NCBI RefSeq assembly: GCF_000426505.1
Contig: NZ_AUFM01000022.1
Span: 62,001-126,000 of the forward strand
Length of the DNA stretch: 64,000 nucleotides
Source: Nisaea denitrificans DSM 18348
Lineage (GTDB): Bacteria > Pseudomonadota > Alphaproteobacteria > Thalassobaculales > Thalassobaculaceae
Direction of reading: 5' to 3'
Below are positions 25,063-33,948 of this stretch, piece by piece. The translations under genes and the position numbers were made by a program. How positions within the stretch are numbered: position 1 is the first letter of the stretch; every line of letters begins with the position of its first letter. The notes under the pieces are model-generated. The model did no database searches. It saw only the letters and a program-made list of their open reading frames with translations, and was not told the DNA's origin.

Positions 25063-26262
25063 ATGGCTTTGTTCGGTCTGTATAACGGAGAAAACGGAGA
25101 AAACGGCGAGAACGGGGAAAATGGTGAGAACGGCGAAAATGCCGGCCTCAACGCAGCCGACCCGTTCATGGGCCGCATGATTTCGCCCTACACTTCAGGC
25201 GCCTTGATCAGCAGCTATGAGGGGATCGTGGGTCCCTGGCAGGCCCCAGGCGGAGCGCAAGATGAGATCCCTGCTGATTCAAGCAAGGAGATGGAGCGCT
25301 GGTCGCCCCGGGTCCGTTCCCACATTCTGGCTTTCGAGCTTCTCAACGGTCTGTATTTCGCCTCCGGACCGGAAATTGAAGGCAGCAAGAAATTTGAGGT
25401 TGTCTGGGTTAAGTATCGAAATCCGGAAAACGGCGAAGACACCGGACAAATCTACAAGGTGTCCAAGCCGCATCCCGACGAGATGCGCAAACACCAGTTG
25501 AAATACGTCAACGCATACAGCGATCTACGACGGGATCGCTCTGCGGAAATCCTCTCACAGATGAGCGGTCACGTAGATTTCTTTGCAGGCATCGGTTTTC
25601 TGCACCGCGAGCGCACGCGCTACACAAACGAGCTTATTGCGGCGCTGCTCCGGGCCTGCGTCGTTGTCGAGATGAGGCTGAAACACACGATCGGCTCATA
25701 CCGGCCAGTCGAATTCAGCGGACAGGTGCAACCGATGATTCCCACACCGGGACACGGATCCCTCCCGAGCGGTCACGCCGTCGAGACCTTTCTCGTTGCA
25801 CGGGTCCTTTCCGAACTTACCAAGGATCTGGACAAGGAACTTTACCCGTCTGCCACCAGCGGCGCAAAAACGCGGATCATTCGCGACCAATTGATCCGGA
25901 TGGCCGCGCGCATTGCCACCAACCGCGTCGTCGCTGGCGTCCATTTTCCTGTAGACAATGCAGCTGGCCAGGTTCTCGGCATGGCGCTCGGTGACTATTT
26001 TCTCTCCCGGTGCCAAGGCGGTGGAGAACAATTCGCCGGCTGGAAATTCAAGACCCACTTATACGAAGACACGGATTTCCCTTGGCATGATATCGACATC
26101 GAAATCCTCAAGAACGAACGCAAGCCCAAAGGCCTCAAGTTCCTCCGTCGCAGGGAAGAATTCAACATTCCGCCAGATCGCAAGCCAGACACGAAAGGCA
26201 ATCTCAGCCCACTGCATTGGCTGTGGAAAAAAGCGCGGGCTGAATGGCCGGTTCAGGAGTAA
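25063..26262 (+). CDS. PAP2/vanadium-haloperoxidase-like protein with GEN tripeptide repeat
   Basis: 399 residues from ATG 25063 (AGGGAG upstream). All three PAP2-superfamily motifs are present: Lys207-x6-Arg214-Pro215 (KHTIGSYRP), PSGH with His238, and Arg288-x5-His294-x3-Asp298 (RVVAGVHFPVD). No signal peptide or membrane helices are obvious, and the spacing is that of soluble vanadium-dependent haloperoxidases or acid phosphatases rather than integral lipid phosphatases. Residues about 9-26 consist of Asn-Gly-Glu repeats (NGENGENGENGEN), encoded by near-perfect 9-bp units. It is the first gene of the run and ends 5 bp before the subtilisin-like protease. Substrate unknown. Confidence 0.8.
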   Translation: MALFGLYNGENGENGENGENGENGENAGLNAADPFMGRMISPYTSGALISSYEGIVGPWQAPGGAQDEIPADSSKEMERWSPRVRSHILAFELLNGLYFASGPEIEGSKKFEVVWVKYRNPENGEDTGQIYKVSKPHPDEMRKHQLKYVNAYSDLRRDRSAEILSQMSGHVDFFAGIGFLHRERTRYTNELIAALLRACVVVEMRLKHTIGSYRPVEFSGQVQPMIPTPGHGSLPSGHAVETFLVARVLSELTKDLDKELYPSATSGAKTRIIRDQLIRMAARIATNRVVAGVHFPVDNAAGQVLGMALGDYFLSRCQGGGEQFAGWKFKTHLYEDTDFPWHDIDIEILKNERKPKGLKFLRRREEFNIPPDRKPDTKGNLSPLHWLWKKARAEWPVQE

Positions 26263-26267
26263 TCGCC

Positions 26268-28511
26268 ATGACAGACCCTACGAGAAAACCACATCCTTGC
26301 GGTGCGTGGCGGGCAACTCCGCTTAAGCCCGGCGACCTTTCACCGGAGGCCCATTGGCTTCGGAACGTTATAAGGGATCGCGGACCGCGTCTGGTTACAC
26401 TTCGCCTCAACAGGACAGCCGCAGCGTGCCTCGCCAAAGCCCTGGTGTACGGAAGCGAAGCTAGAGAAGCAGGTGAATCTTCGGGCGATCCCAAGCAACT
26501 TGACGGCCCGATCGACTTTCAGGAAATCACTACGGGACAGACAACCTATGAACGCCTTGTAAAATTTGGCCAAAGCCGAAATGACGGTGATCAATTGTTC
26601 TCGGTTGTTGCCAGCGACAAGGCTCTCGAAGATCTGGTCAAGCTGGTTCACGAACTCGGCGGAAAGATTGCGAGCGTTGGACCGTCACTGCGGCCTGAGA
26701 CGATATCGGCTCCGAACCTTGCCGTCCCCAGAGCGCCTGCAGTCCTGCCCCTGCGGACGGAGTGGGGAGAAGACACCGTCATTGTCGCCATCATCGACGA
26801 TGGTATCGGTTTCGCCCATGAGCGTTTCCGTCACGGCTTGACGGAGACGCGGGTCGAGTACTTCTGGGATATGAGCCAGGATAGGACCAATAACAAAGGA
26901 ACGGATGGTCTTTGTGTTGGAGGCAGTTTCGACAAGGATCAGATCGACGGGTTTCTGCGCCGCTTCCCGGATAACGATGAACTGCTCTACGAGGCGAGTG
27001 GCACAATCGATACGAGTTCGAACCGCCGACAGTCCCTTAAGTTCCGCCGCGCCCACGGCACTCATGTCCTGGACCTCGCCACCGGATACGATTATCGCAA
27101 CCCATCGGAGCGCGCTGCAGCCGTAAAGCGGCCGATCATCGCCGTGCAGCTACCCTCCGAAGTGATCTCTGAGCGTTCCGACATCCTTATGGTCGACGCG
27201 CTTCGATTGGCTCTCGACCAGATATCGGAGAAAGCGTTGGAACTTTCCCGGCAGGTTCCAGGCTTCATGGACGAAAATGGCAAACTCAAAAAAACCCTTC
27301 CGATCGTGGTCAATTTCAGCTTTGGCACGACCGCCGGACCTCATGACGGCTCTTCTATCGTAGAGGAAACGATTGCGGAGTTTCTCGAATACTACCCGAC
27401 CAACCCCGGGAACCCGAAATGCGAATGCGTGCTCCCGGCGGGCAATAGCCATCTCTGGCGGGTTGTTGCGCGGCTAGAGGTTCAGGAGGATGGGACGATC
27501 GAGTCTCTGCCTTGGCGCGTCTCGTCCAATGATAAGACGTCGAGCTACCTGCATATTTGGTTGCCCGAAGCCTCCGACAACGACGACCCGCAAATCCGTT
27601 TATCCCTGAAACCTCCATTGGACTGCGCGCCATGCGGCCTCAGCGAACTCGGCAGCCATGTTGATTGGCTACCCGAAGGAAAGACCAACGAGCATTACGC
27701 CAGGGCCGGTATTTATCACCGGATCGTGCATCAACCCGCGGGCGGTCAGCGCGAGCAGATAACGGTCGCCCTCAGGCCGACCGAGAATGACGGCGATCTC
27801 GACGCGGAAACTAGCCCGGCCGGTATCTGGCGGCTGGATTTCGAGAATATCGGCCTTGCGCCGGGGACGGTGATAGATGTCCGGATCCGACGGGACGATT
27901 CTCTGATCGGTCAACGGCCGACGGGGCGGCAGTCCTATTTCGATCATCCCGGCCATCGCCGCTTTGAACCGGATACAGGCCGTATTCGAGTCGATGCCTG
28001 CAAGGAGCAGAGCCCAGTAACCCGCCTAGGAACCCTTAACGGATACGTTCACGCGACAGGGCCTCATGATCCGGTGATCGTCGGCGGATACAGGCGCTCG
28101 GACGGTGAGATGGCCGACTATTCGAGCTCTGGATCGCTTACGGGCAAGAAGAAGGAGCCGACATTGTCCGCGGTTTCCGAAGAAGGCGCGTATCATCGCG
28201 GCGTTATCGCTGCCGGCACCCGAAGCGGCTCCGCCGTGATACAGAACGGAACGAGCGTCTCGACCCCGGTCATCACCCGGTTCCTCGCGGATTTTATTGC
28301 CGAAGGACGGGACCGAGCCGCACTCGTGGAACTGGTGCGGACGACAGATGCGGGCGGGCTCTATGGGCCGCGCGGCTACTACAAGGATCCGGACTGCAAC
28401 GGCGCGAATTGCGAAGACCCCGGCTGCAGACGCCTCTACTGCTTCCGGCGCGGAGCCGGACGCCTGTTCTCAGACCAGATACCACCTCACCGCCGGCGCA
28501 TAGATCACTGA
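26268..28511 (+). CDS. S8 (subtilisin-like) serine protease
   Basis: 747 residues from ATG 26268 (CAGGAG upstream, overlapping the previous gene's end). The catalytic triad is visible: Asp177 (VAIIDDGIGFAHERF), His263 (AHGTHVLDLATG) and Ser663 (NGTSVSTPVITRF, a variant of the usual GTSMATP), with oxyanion Asn in PAGNSHLW. A large insert of about 230 residues lies between the Asn and Ser. The C-terminus is cysteine-rich (DCNGANCEDPGCRRLYC). There is no signal peptide, so it is probably cytoplasmic or exported by another route. It is the second gene of the protease run with caspase-like and transglutaminase-like proteases downstream. Activation or target unknown. Confidence 0.85.
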   Translation: MTDPTRKPHPCGAWRATPLKPGDLSPEAHWLRNVIRDRGPRLVTLRLNRTAAACLAKALVYGSEAREAGESSGDPKQLDGPIDFQEITTGQTTYERLVKFGQSRNDGDQLFSVVASDKALEDLVKLVHELGGKIASVGPSLRPETISAPNLAVPRAPAVLPLRTEWGEDTVIVAIIDDGIGFAHERFRHGLTETRVEYFWDMSQDRTNNKGTDGLCVGGSFDKDQIDGFLRRFPDNDELLYEASGTIDTSSNRRQSLKFRRAHGTHVLDLATGYDYRNPSERAAAVKRPIIAVQLPSEVISERSDILMVDALRLALDQISEKALELSRQVPGFMDENGKLKKTLPIVVNFSFGTTAGPHDGSSIVEETIAEFLEYYPTNPGNPKCECVLPAGNSHLWRVVARLEVQEDGTIESLPWRVSSNDKTSSYLHIWLPEASDNDDPQIRLSLKPPLDCAPCGLSELGSHVDWLPEGKTNEHYARAGIYHRIVHQPAGGQREQITVALRPTENDGDLDAETSPAGIWRLDFENIGLAPGTVIDVRIRRDDSLIGQRPTGRQSYFDHPGHRRFEPDTGRIRVDACKEQSPVTRLGTLNGYVHATGPHDPVIVGGYRRSDGEMADYSSSGSLTGKKKEPTLSAVSEEGAYHRGVIAAGTRSGSAVIQNGTSVSTPVITRFLADFIAEGRDRAALVELVRTTDAGGLYGPRGYYKDPDCNGANCEDPGCRRLYCFRRGAGRLFSDQIPPHRRRIDH

Positions 28512-28781
28512 CAGGAAGCCGCAGGGCCCGAGGCTCAGATCGCCGCCACGGCTGGACGCCCTGGCGGCGATTTGCGTTTCCACCCCAGAAACCGCAGCGT
28601 CCGAACGAGGCACGGGCGCAATATCCGGATAAAAAAATGCACCGCCTTCATTAATCACACGTTAACCACGCCAATCTCACACGCCTTTGACACCGATGGT
28701 GCTGAGTAATCCAGGCAGCGACATGGCGCCAAGCCGCCGTGCCTTTCGCCACTGTTAGCAATGAATTGCGAGGACAGAGAG

Positions 28782-29963
28782 ATGGCTCAGAACTGTAATG
28801 GTGTTAATGCACGGCGTACTTTCCGGTTTCCGCTGGCGTCCCGGTTGACCGTCGGTGTTGCCGCCGTCGCGATCAGCGGCTGCAGCGCAATATATGACCC
28901 ATATGTCAAAACGGGCGAGGATGAACCTGTCTCCCCGAGTTACGCCGAGGCGGTCGAATACGCCAAGAAAAAGCGTGCCGAATTCACCAAGCGCCGGGAT
29001 GAACTCGACCGGTATGAGACCTCCACCGGCGCCCTGATTTTCGGCAGCGGCCTGGCCGGTCTCGCCTTCGCTGCTTTCGGCGCGCACACCGATGCGATCC
29101 TCGGGGCCGGTCTCGCAGGCGGAACAGCATATGGTGCACAGGCCTTTTTACCGACCGAGAAACGCAAGTCCATATATGGCAACGGCGCGAAGGCGGTTAC
29201 CTGCGCCATAAAAGCCACCTCCATTGGACTAGGAGAAGCACCGGCCAGCGACGATACACTGGCGTCACGAAATCTTTCCAACACCAGTGGCATATCTCTC
29301 AATACATATCTCAACGAACTCAGCAACTTGAGCGACAGCACTCTCGGAAGCCGCCGGGCGGCCGTCACCGTGATGCCTTCCGCAGCCCCCCTCATGCGTG
29401 CCGCGCCTGCTGACCAACCATCCCTGGTCATGAGAAGCGCCTTGTTCGAGGCGCAAACGCGCCTGCTTGACCGTTCGCTTAACAAGACCCGATCCAGGGT
29501 CCGTGAGTTGGTCGCAACAACAAATGCCCTGATGGTTAATCGCGGCAAGCGGCTGATGGAAGCGACCGATGACGTTATCACCGCGATAGCGGAGCAACTC
29601 GACAAAGCGAGGGTTGATCCCGAAGCGGCCTTGAAGGCAATGCGCGACAATTCTCTTTCTCTCGTCAAGGACGCCAAGGCCAACAGCGAGAAGATCGGCC
29701 AGGCAATCGCCGAGACCCAGAAGACCGTGGAAGACACGAACGATGCGCTGACGGACACAGGTACTGAGGCCGTGCGTCTGGGCATCACAAGCAGCGCCCT
29801 CACGAGCGCCATCGACGCAGCGTCCACCCTCACGGAAGAAAAACTCCAGGAAGCCAACGAAATGGCAACTGCGTCCGCCGGTCTTCAAAAAATCATCGAC
29901 GACCAGACGAGTTGCCTCAAGACGCTGATCGACAGCGGGCAAGACGACACGGGTACGAATTAG
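28782..29963 (+). CDS. Predicted lipoprotein, coiled-coil rich
   Basis: 393 residues from ATG 28782 (GACAGAGAG upstream). A signal peptide ends in the lipobox AISGC, followed by SAIYDPYVKTG. A short hydrophobic glycine-rich segment (FGSGLAGLAFAAFGAHTDAI, then LGAGLAGGTAYGAQAF) lies at about 85-120 and may insert into a membrane. The C-terminal half is mostly predicted helix and coiled coil with Ala, Thr and Asp. No domain recognised. It is preceded by 270 bp without a gene, so it may start a second transcript. It probably forms an envelope part of the adjacent system with the next gene. Confidence 0.65.
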   Translation: MAQNCNGVNARRTFRFPLASRLTVGVAAVAISGCSAIYDPYVKTGEDEPVSPSYAEAVEYAKKKRAEFTKRRDELDRYETSTGALIFGSGLAGLAFAAFGAHTDAILGAGLAGGTAYGAQAFLPTEKRKSIYGNGAKAVTCAIKATSIGLGEAPASDDTLASRNLSNTSGISLNTYLNELSNLSDSTLGSRRAAVTVMPSAAPLMRAAPADQPSLVMRSALFEAQTRLLDRSLNKTRSRVRELVATTNALMVNRGKRLMEATDDVITAIAEQLDKARVDPEAALKAMRDNSLSLVKDAKANSEKIGQAIAETQKTVEDTNDALTDTGTEAVRLGITSSALTSAIDAASTLTEEKLQEANEMATASAGLQKIIDDQTSCLKTLIDSGQDDTGTN

Positions 29964-30002
29964 CCCAGCTGCGGTTGTCCCACCCGAATGAGGAGACCTT
30001 TC

Positions 30003-31322
30003 ATGACGCGATCAATCCGCCAATTGCCAGCGCTCTTTGCCCGCACGTTTTATGCTCGCTTGGGCGCGGGAAAGGTCACGGCAAGCCTGGTGAGCGCCCT
30101 CGTTGCACTGCATGTTGCATCTACGGAATGCGCCGCGGATACAGCACCATCCTTCAGTTGGACGGTGCTTCCCCCGCCCAGCGAAGTCAGCCTGAACGTC
30201 GGGGACGGTCTCGGATTCGGCATTGCGGTGGGCCCCATCCCCGCCAGCAATGTCCGTATCCTCGGAACCTCGCTGGTCGAAACAACAACCCGTCGGCAGC
30301 TCGGTGCTGGCCGTATTGCGCTTTGCAGCGACGAGAAACCGGCCTGTTCTACCGACGGGCCGCTGGCCCTCGCGGCAAACCAGCCGCACCGGCTCTGGCT
30401 AAAGCCGGATGTCTCTGTACCGGTTGTCCCGGGGAAATATTCGGGAACCATAACCGTCGCCGCGGCGGAAAAGGTCGCCGGAGACGTCATCCGGACAACC
30501 ATCTTCATAACCACCGAAGTCCATCGCTGGTTCGGCGTTCTTGTCATTGGCCTCGGCGTTGCCGCCGCCTGGGCGATCACGGTCCCGATCCGTGCCCAAA
30601 TCCAAAGAGCAACACTCCTGCGCCCAGCTACGATCTTGAGGGAACGGATCGACGCACTCACCAAGCGCTTGAGCATTCTGACACGGACAACGCCGTTTCT
30701 GACTGAAAGGCTGCAATCGAACAGTTCAGCGCTCGACGAGACGGCTCTGGAGCGGAAAGGCTACATTTCCTCTGGCCTGCCGTTGCCCTGGACGACCAAG
30801 AGTCCCAACCCGGTCCTCTACAAGACCTTTCTTGAGGAGAAGGCAGCAGAGCTGTCGGGCCTCGATCTACTTGTGGACGCCGCAGAGATCCTACATACGC
30901 GATGGAGTGCAGCGTCGCCCGAGGAGCGCCCTCGGATCGAGACCGCCATCGCGAACCTCGATTCCCTCGCCGATTCCGATATTTCCAACACGGAAGACCT
31001 CAGCACACGCATCGGAACGATTCTTGATACCGCGCCATCGGCACGTGCGCTGAGCGCAGAAACCGCCTCCCCGCGTCCGAAGACATATGAGCGGATCAGT
31101 TTGGAAATCCGGCGCCTGAGTGGCCTCGTCTGGGCCGTTTACGGCCTGCTGACCACGGCTGTCGGAGCCTATGTCCTGGTTTGGTCAAACCCGGGTTTCG
31201 GCCTGCCGACCGATTTTTGGGAGTGCCTTTTCTGGGGGTTCGCACTCCCCACGGGATCACAGTTGTTACAGGCGACGCCAACGACCGTCGCAACGTCTCT
31301 CGGCGTATCTGTTCCGAAGTGA
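30003..31322 (+). CDS. Hypothetical envelope protein with signal peptide and three membrane segments
   Basis: 439 residues from ATG 30003 (AGGAGACC upstream; an in-frame ATG 15 bp earlier overlaps that site). An N-terminal signal segment (SLVSALVALHVASTECA) is followed by a beta-rich extracytoplasmic domain of about 140 residues. Then come a helix WFGVLVIGLGVAAAWAITV at about 175-195, a cytoplasmic helical region, and a C-terminal pair of hydrophobic segments (LSGLVWAVYGLLTTAVGAYV and WECLFWGFALPTGSQLL). I recognise no family. Its topology would let it couple the lipoprotein outside to the caspase-like protein inside; that is inference from order only. Confidence 0.65.
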   Translation: MTRSIRQLPALFARTFYARLGAGKVTASLVSALVALHVASTECAADTAPSFSWTVLPPPSEVSLNVGDGLGFGIAVGPIPASNVRILGTSLVETTTRRQLGAGRIALCSDEKPACSTDGPLALAANQPHRLWLKPDVSVPVVPGKYSGTITVAAAEKVAGDVIRTTIFITTEVHRWFGVLVIGLGVAAAWAITVPIRAQIQRATLLRPATILRERIDALTKRLSILTRTTPFLTERLQSNSSALDETALERKGYISSGLPLPWTTKSPNPVLYKTFLEEKAAELSGLDLLVDAAEILHTRWSAASPEERPRIETAIANLDSLADSDISNTEDLSTRIGTILDTAPSARALSAETASPRPKTYERISLEIRRLSGLVWAVYGLLTTAVGAYVLVWSNPGFGLPTDFWECLFWGFALPTGSQLLQATPTTVATSLGVSVPK

Positions 31323-31357
31323 CCGTGCCCCATCCCCCACCATTGGAGAATCTTAAA

Positions 31358-32170
31358 ATGGCCAAGAAAGCAATATGTATCGGAATCAATGATTATCCGG
31401 GTACCTATAATGATCTGTCCGGATGCGTGAACGACGCCGACGATTGGGCGACGCTTTTCAAGGCCGATTATGGCTTCGATTCAGTCACGCAACTCAAGGA
31501 CAGCCAAGCAACCATGTCTGCGATGAAAGCAGCTCTGGAAGGGCTCGTTACCGGTGCCGGGGCAGACGATGTAATCGTCTTCACCTACTCCGGACACGGG
31601 ACCTGGGTTCCTGATGGCGCGGAGGACCCGGATGAAATGGACAACCGCGACGAAGCGCTCTGCGCATATGACGGATTGGTTCTCGACGATGAGATCCGCG
31701 GGATCATCGCCAAGCTCACGCCAGGTGCCCGCCTCACAGTCATCAGCGACTCCTGTTTCTCGGGAGGTGTGACGAGGGCCGCGTTGCGGCGTGGGAACGA
31801 GGCGGTCGCCCGAGGCTTGATGCCATCCGAGGCGCCCAAGCCCCGTTACATGCCGCCGGAGGACGATACGCTCGCGCTGCAAAGCCTCCGGCTGCCAGTT
31901 CGTCGCCGCATCTTCTATCCAGAAAGCGGCATGTCGGAGATCCTGATCACCGGCTGCAACGCCCTAGAATACTCCTACGACGCCCATATCAACGGTAGAT
32001 GGAACGGCGCGATGTCGGCTCATGCCTTGCAGATCATCCGCACAGATACCGGCATGTCCTATCTCGATTTCCACAAGCAACTTCGCCGTTTCCTTCCGTC
32101 GTCACAATACAATCAGAGACCACAACTCGAGGGTCCGACGGCAATGAAATTCCGGCCGCTTTTCTCCTGA
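31358..32170 (+). CDS. Caspase-like (metacaspase, C14) cysteine protease
   Basis: 270 residues, a stand-alone caspase-fold domain. It starts AKKAICIGINDYPGTYNDLS with the family CVNDADDWA motif, catalytic His80 in FTYSGHGTW and catalytic Cys133 in SDSCFSGGVTRA. Substrate-pocket acidic residues are seen in DEMDNRDEALCAYDG, which is typical of metacaspases that cut after Arg or Lys. There is no signal peptide or fused sensor domain. Placed between a membrane protein (35 bp upstream) and a transglutaminase-like protease, in a run with a subtilisin-like protease. Bacterial caspases are often parts of cell-suicide or defence systems, but no described partner architecture is seen here. Confidence 0.85.
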   Translation: MAKKAICIGINDYPGTYNDLSGCVNDADDWATLFKADYGFDSVTQLKDSQATMSAMKAALEGLVTGAGADDVIVFTYSGHGTWVPDGAEDPDEMDNRDEALCAYDGLVLDDEIRGIIAKLTPGARLTVISDSCFSGGVTRAALRRGNEAVARGLMPSEAPKPRYMPPEDDTLALQSLRLPVRRRIFYPESGMSEILITGCNALEYSYDAHINGRWNGAMSAHALQIIRTDTGMSYLDFHKQLRRFLPSSQYNQRPQLEGPTAMKFRPLFS

Positions 32171-32239
32171 GCTCCCCTGGAGCCCTAGAACGGGGCTCCG
32201 CCTTTTCCGGCTATATAGGACCGCATAGGAGGCGAACGC

Positions 32240-32932
32240 ATGCGCTATCAATTGGACGGCAGTGAAATACTGCAGAAGAATACCTGCCTTGTCGCAGCAC
32301 GGTTCGTTCCAGGCCATCCTGAAGCTCCGATTCTAACCGATCTGCGGGAATGGGTTTCTCCTGGGACCCATGAAGAAATCATCCGCACCGTCCGGGCACT
32401 CGACCTCCCGGACAAAAGGGGCAATGGCAGCTTCGATCGACGGGCCCATATCGTCTGGAGTTGGGTTTGTCGTGAAATCGGCTATGTCGATGATCTTGGA
32501 TCACAGGGCAGTCGCGAGTTCTGGCAGTTCCCTTCAGAGACCATTGCTCTTCGCCAGGGCGATTGCGAGGACTCGGCAGTGTTACTGGCCACGCTTCTGC
32601 TCGCATCGGGTATCAGCCCGTTCTGCGTCCGCGTCGTCATTGGCTTTGCCCGGATTGCGGGCGACCTCATTCCGCACGTCTGGACAATCTACAAAGACGA
32701 GAAGGGAAACTGGCGCATCCTTGAGACAACCGCCGGCGATCCCGGCATAGCAGGCGACTGGCCGGACGCAGACAGCGCTTGTAAGCCTGACGCACCTCAA
32801 CTCTACAAACCCGACCTTTGCTTCAACCAGTTCCATGTTTGGCGCGTCAGCGCCGTACCTATTTCGAACGTCGCGGCCTATATTGAGAGGTTCAAAACTG
32901 ACCGGAAACAGCACAAGAGCGTCTGCGATTGA
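32240..32932 (+). CDS. Transglutaminase-like cysteine protease
   Basis: 230 residues after AGGAGG. A transglutaminase/BTLCP-like fold with Cys109 in RQGDCEDSAVLLATLLLASG and His146 in IPHVWTIYKD; the third position is Glu162 in RILETTA where Asp is usual. The N-terminus has no signal peptide. Members of this family act as proteases or cross-linking enzymes. It is the last gene of the run and follows the caspase gene by 69 bp. Confidence 0.75.
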   Translation: MRYQLDGSEILQKNTCLVAARFVPGHPEAPILTDLREWVSPGTHEEIIRTVRALDLPDKRGNGSFDRRAHIVWSWVCREIGYVDDLGSQGSREFWQFPSETIALRQGDCEDSAVLLATLLLASGISPFCVRVVIGFARIAGDLIPHVWTIYKDEKGNWRILETTAGDPGIAGDWPDADSACKPDAPQLYKPDLCFNQFHVWRVSAVPISNVAAYIERFKTDRKQHKSVCD

Positions 32933-33277
32933 CCATCCGGGAAGAGCCAAGCGACACCGTCTCAAACGTCAATCACGGGAACAGAGACCAATCTCTTGGC
33001 TGAAAAGTCGCGGTACTTTGACTTGACAGTGTCGAGTTAAAATTGGAGTGCGCTGAGATAGGACGTGTCCGAACTTCAAGGAGAATGTGCTCCGATTACC
33101 GAATTCGTCTGGTCGCTCTCTTCCGGCTTTTAACACTTCCTCGCCATCCCTTCCGATCTCCAAGCAAAAACAAAACTTTAAACTCCAAGCTGCAGATCTA
33201 GACACGCATAAGGCGAAAAAACTCCGCAGAATGATGGTCGAACATACCATCCCGGTTCCGGCTCGGATGCCGCCAGG

Positions 33278-33628
33278 TTACCTCCCAAGCTGATCCAAGC
33301 TCCACCAAGAGAGACCAAATGTCATCCGGTTGCCACCGCTCGCATCTCTTGCCTCGGCGCTTTCCAGATCAGCCTCCGCCATATCGACCGTCGTCAATGG
33401 CGCTTCCTCATCCTCACTCAGAACCCGGTCCCGGATCCATCGCTCGATCTGCGCGCCTGCCATCAGCCCGGCCGACGGAGACCCTCCATCGAGGTTTAGC
33501 TTACCGCCCCGGATCCCATGCCTGCCGGCATCGAGATAGGCCGCGAATTGATCCGAATCTCCGAAATCCTCCGGAACGGGAATATCAAGATCGCAGGAGT
33601 TCCGGATCGCCGAGGGTTCAGGCGTATG
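33278..33628 (-). pseudogene. Possible degraded gene beside the right island end
   Basis: On the minus strand a frame of 116 codons without a convincing start reads protein-like (DLDIPVPEDFGDSDQFAAYL, then AQIERWIRDRVLSEDEEAP, ending WWSLDQLGR). In the same frame, a TGA at 33629-33631 separates it from an upstream open stretch (FLRAVDPGGEEILVVH). No family recognised. The remaining sequence of 32933-33757 shows nothing else I can support. Confidence 0.3.
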
Positions 33629-33757
33629 TCAGTGAACCACGAGAATTTCCTCACCCCCAGGATCGACAGCACGCAGAAACGGGGTGCGAACCCATACACA
33701 TCGCCACAAAACGAAAACTGAATTTTGTCAATATATTCAGATATTCACTTCAGGAAG

Positions 33758-33773
33758 ATGGTAGCGGAGGAGG
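33758..33773. repeat. Right attachment repeat, inside tRNA-Met 3' end
   Basis: Identical 16 bp to 5912-5927. The identity stops within the T-arm side of the tRNA gene (next base G here, C at the left copy). This defines an island of about 27.8 kb between the repeats. Confidence 0.75.
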
Positions 33774-33835
33774 GACTTGAACCCCCGACACGCGGATTAT
33801 GATTCCGCTGCTCTAACCAGCTGAGCTACTCCGCC
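33759..33835 (-). tRNA. tRNA-Met (elongator, anticodon CAU)
   Basis: 77 nt with encoded CCA. The acceptor stem GGCGGAG / CTCCGCT, D arm GCTC/GAGC, anticodon stem GCGGA/TCCGC with loop ATCATAA, and T arm GGGGG-TTCAAGT-CCCTC all pair well. The D arm and the absence of the initiator C1-A72 mismatch indicate elongator Met rather than fMet. Its 3' 15 bases are duplicated at 5912, marking it as the island's integration site. Confidence 0.95.
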
Positions 33836-33948
33836 CCATGGGGCTCGCGAGGGCATGGCCGAAGCCGTCTTGTCCGCGCGGAAGCACGCATATAGGCGAG
33901 CCGGGCGGGGCTTGTCAACAGAGGGGGTGCCCTGCCCGGTCGAATTCT

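Noticed and set aside
25078-25143. CRISPR-like or satellite array
   Set aside because: Units are 9 bp, contiguous, without spacers and inside a coding frame; it is a coding microrepeat.
31358-32170. CHAT/TPR-type (gRAMP-like) CRISPR-associated caspase
   Set aside because: It is a free-standing caspase domain with no CRISPR array, Cas7/11 fusion or TPR-CHAT fusion anywhere in the window.
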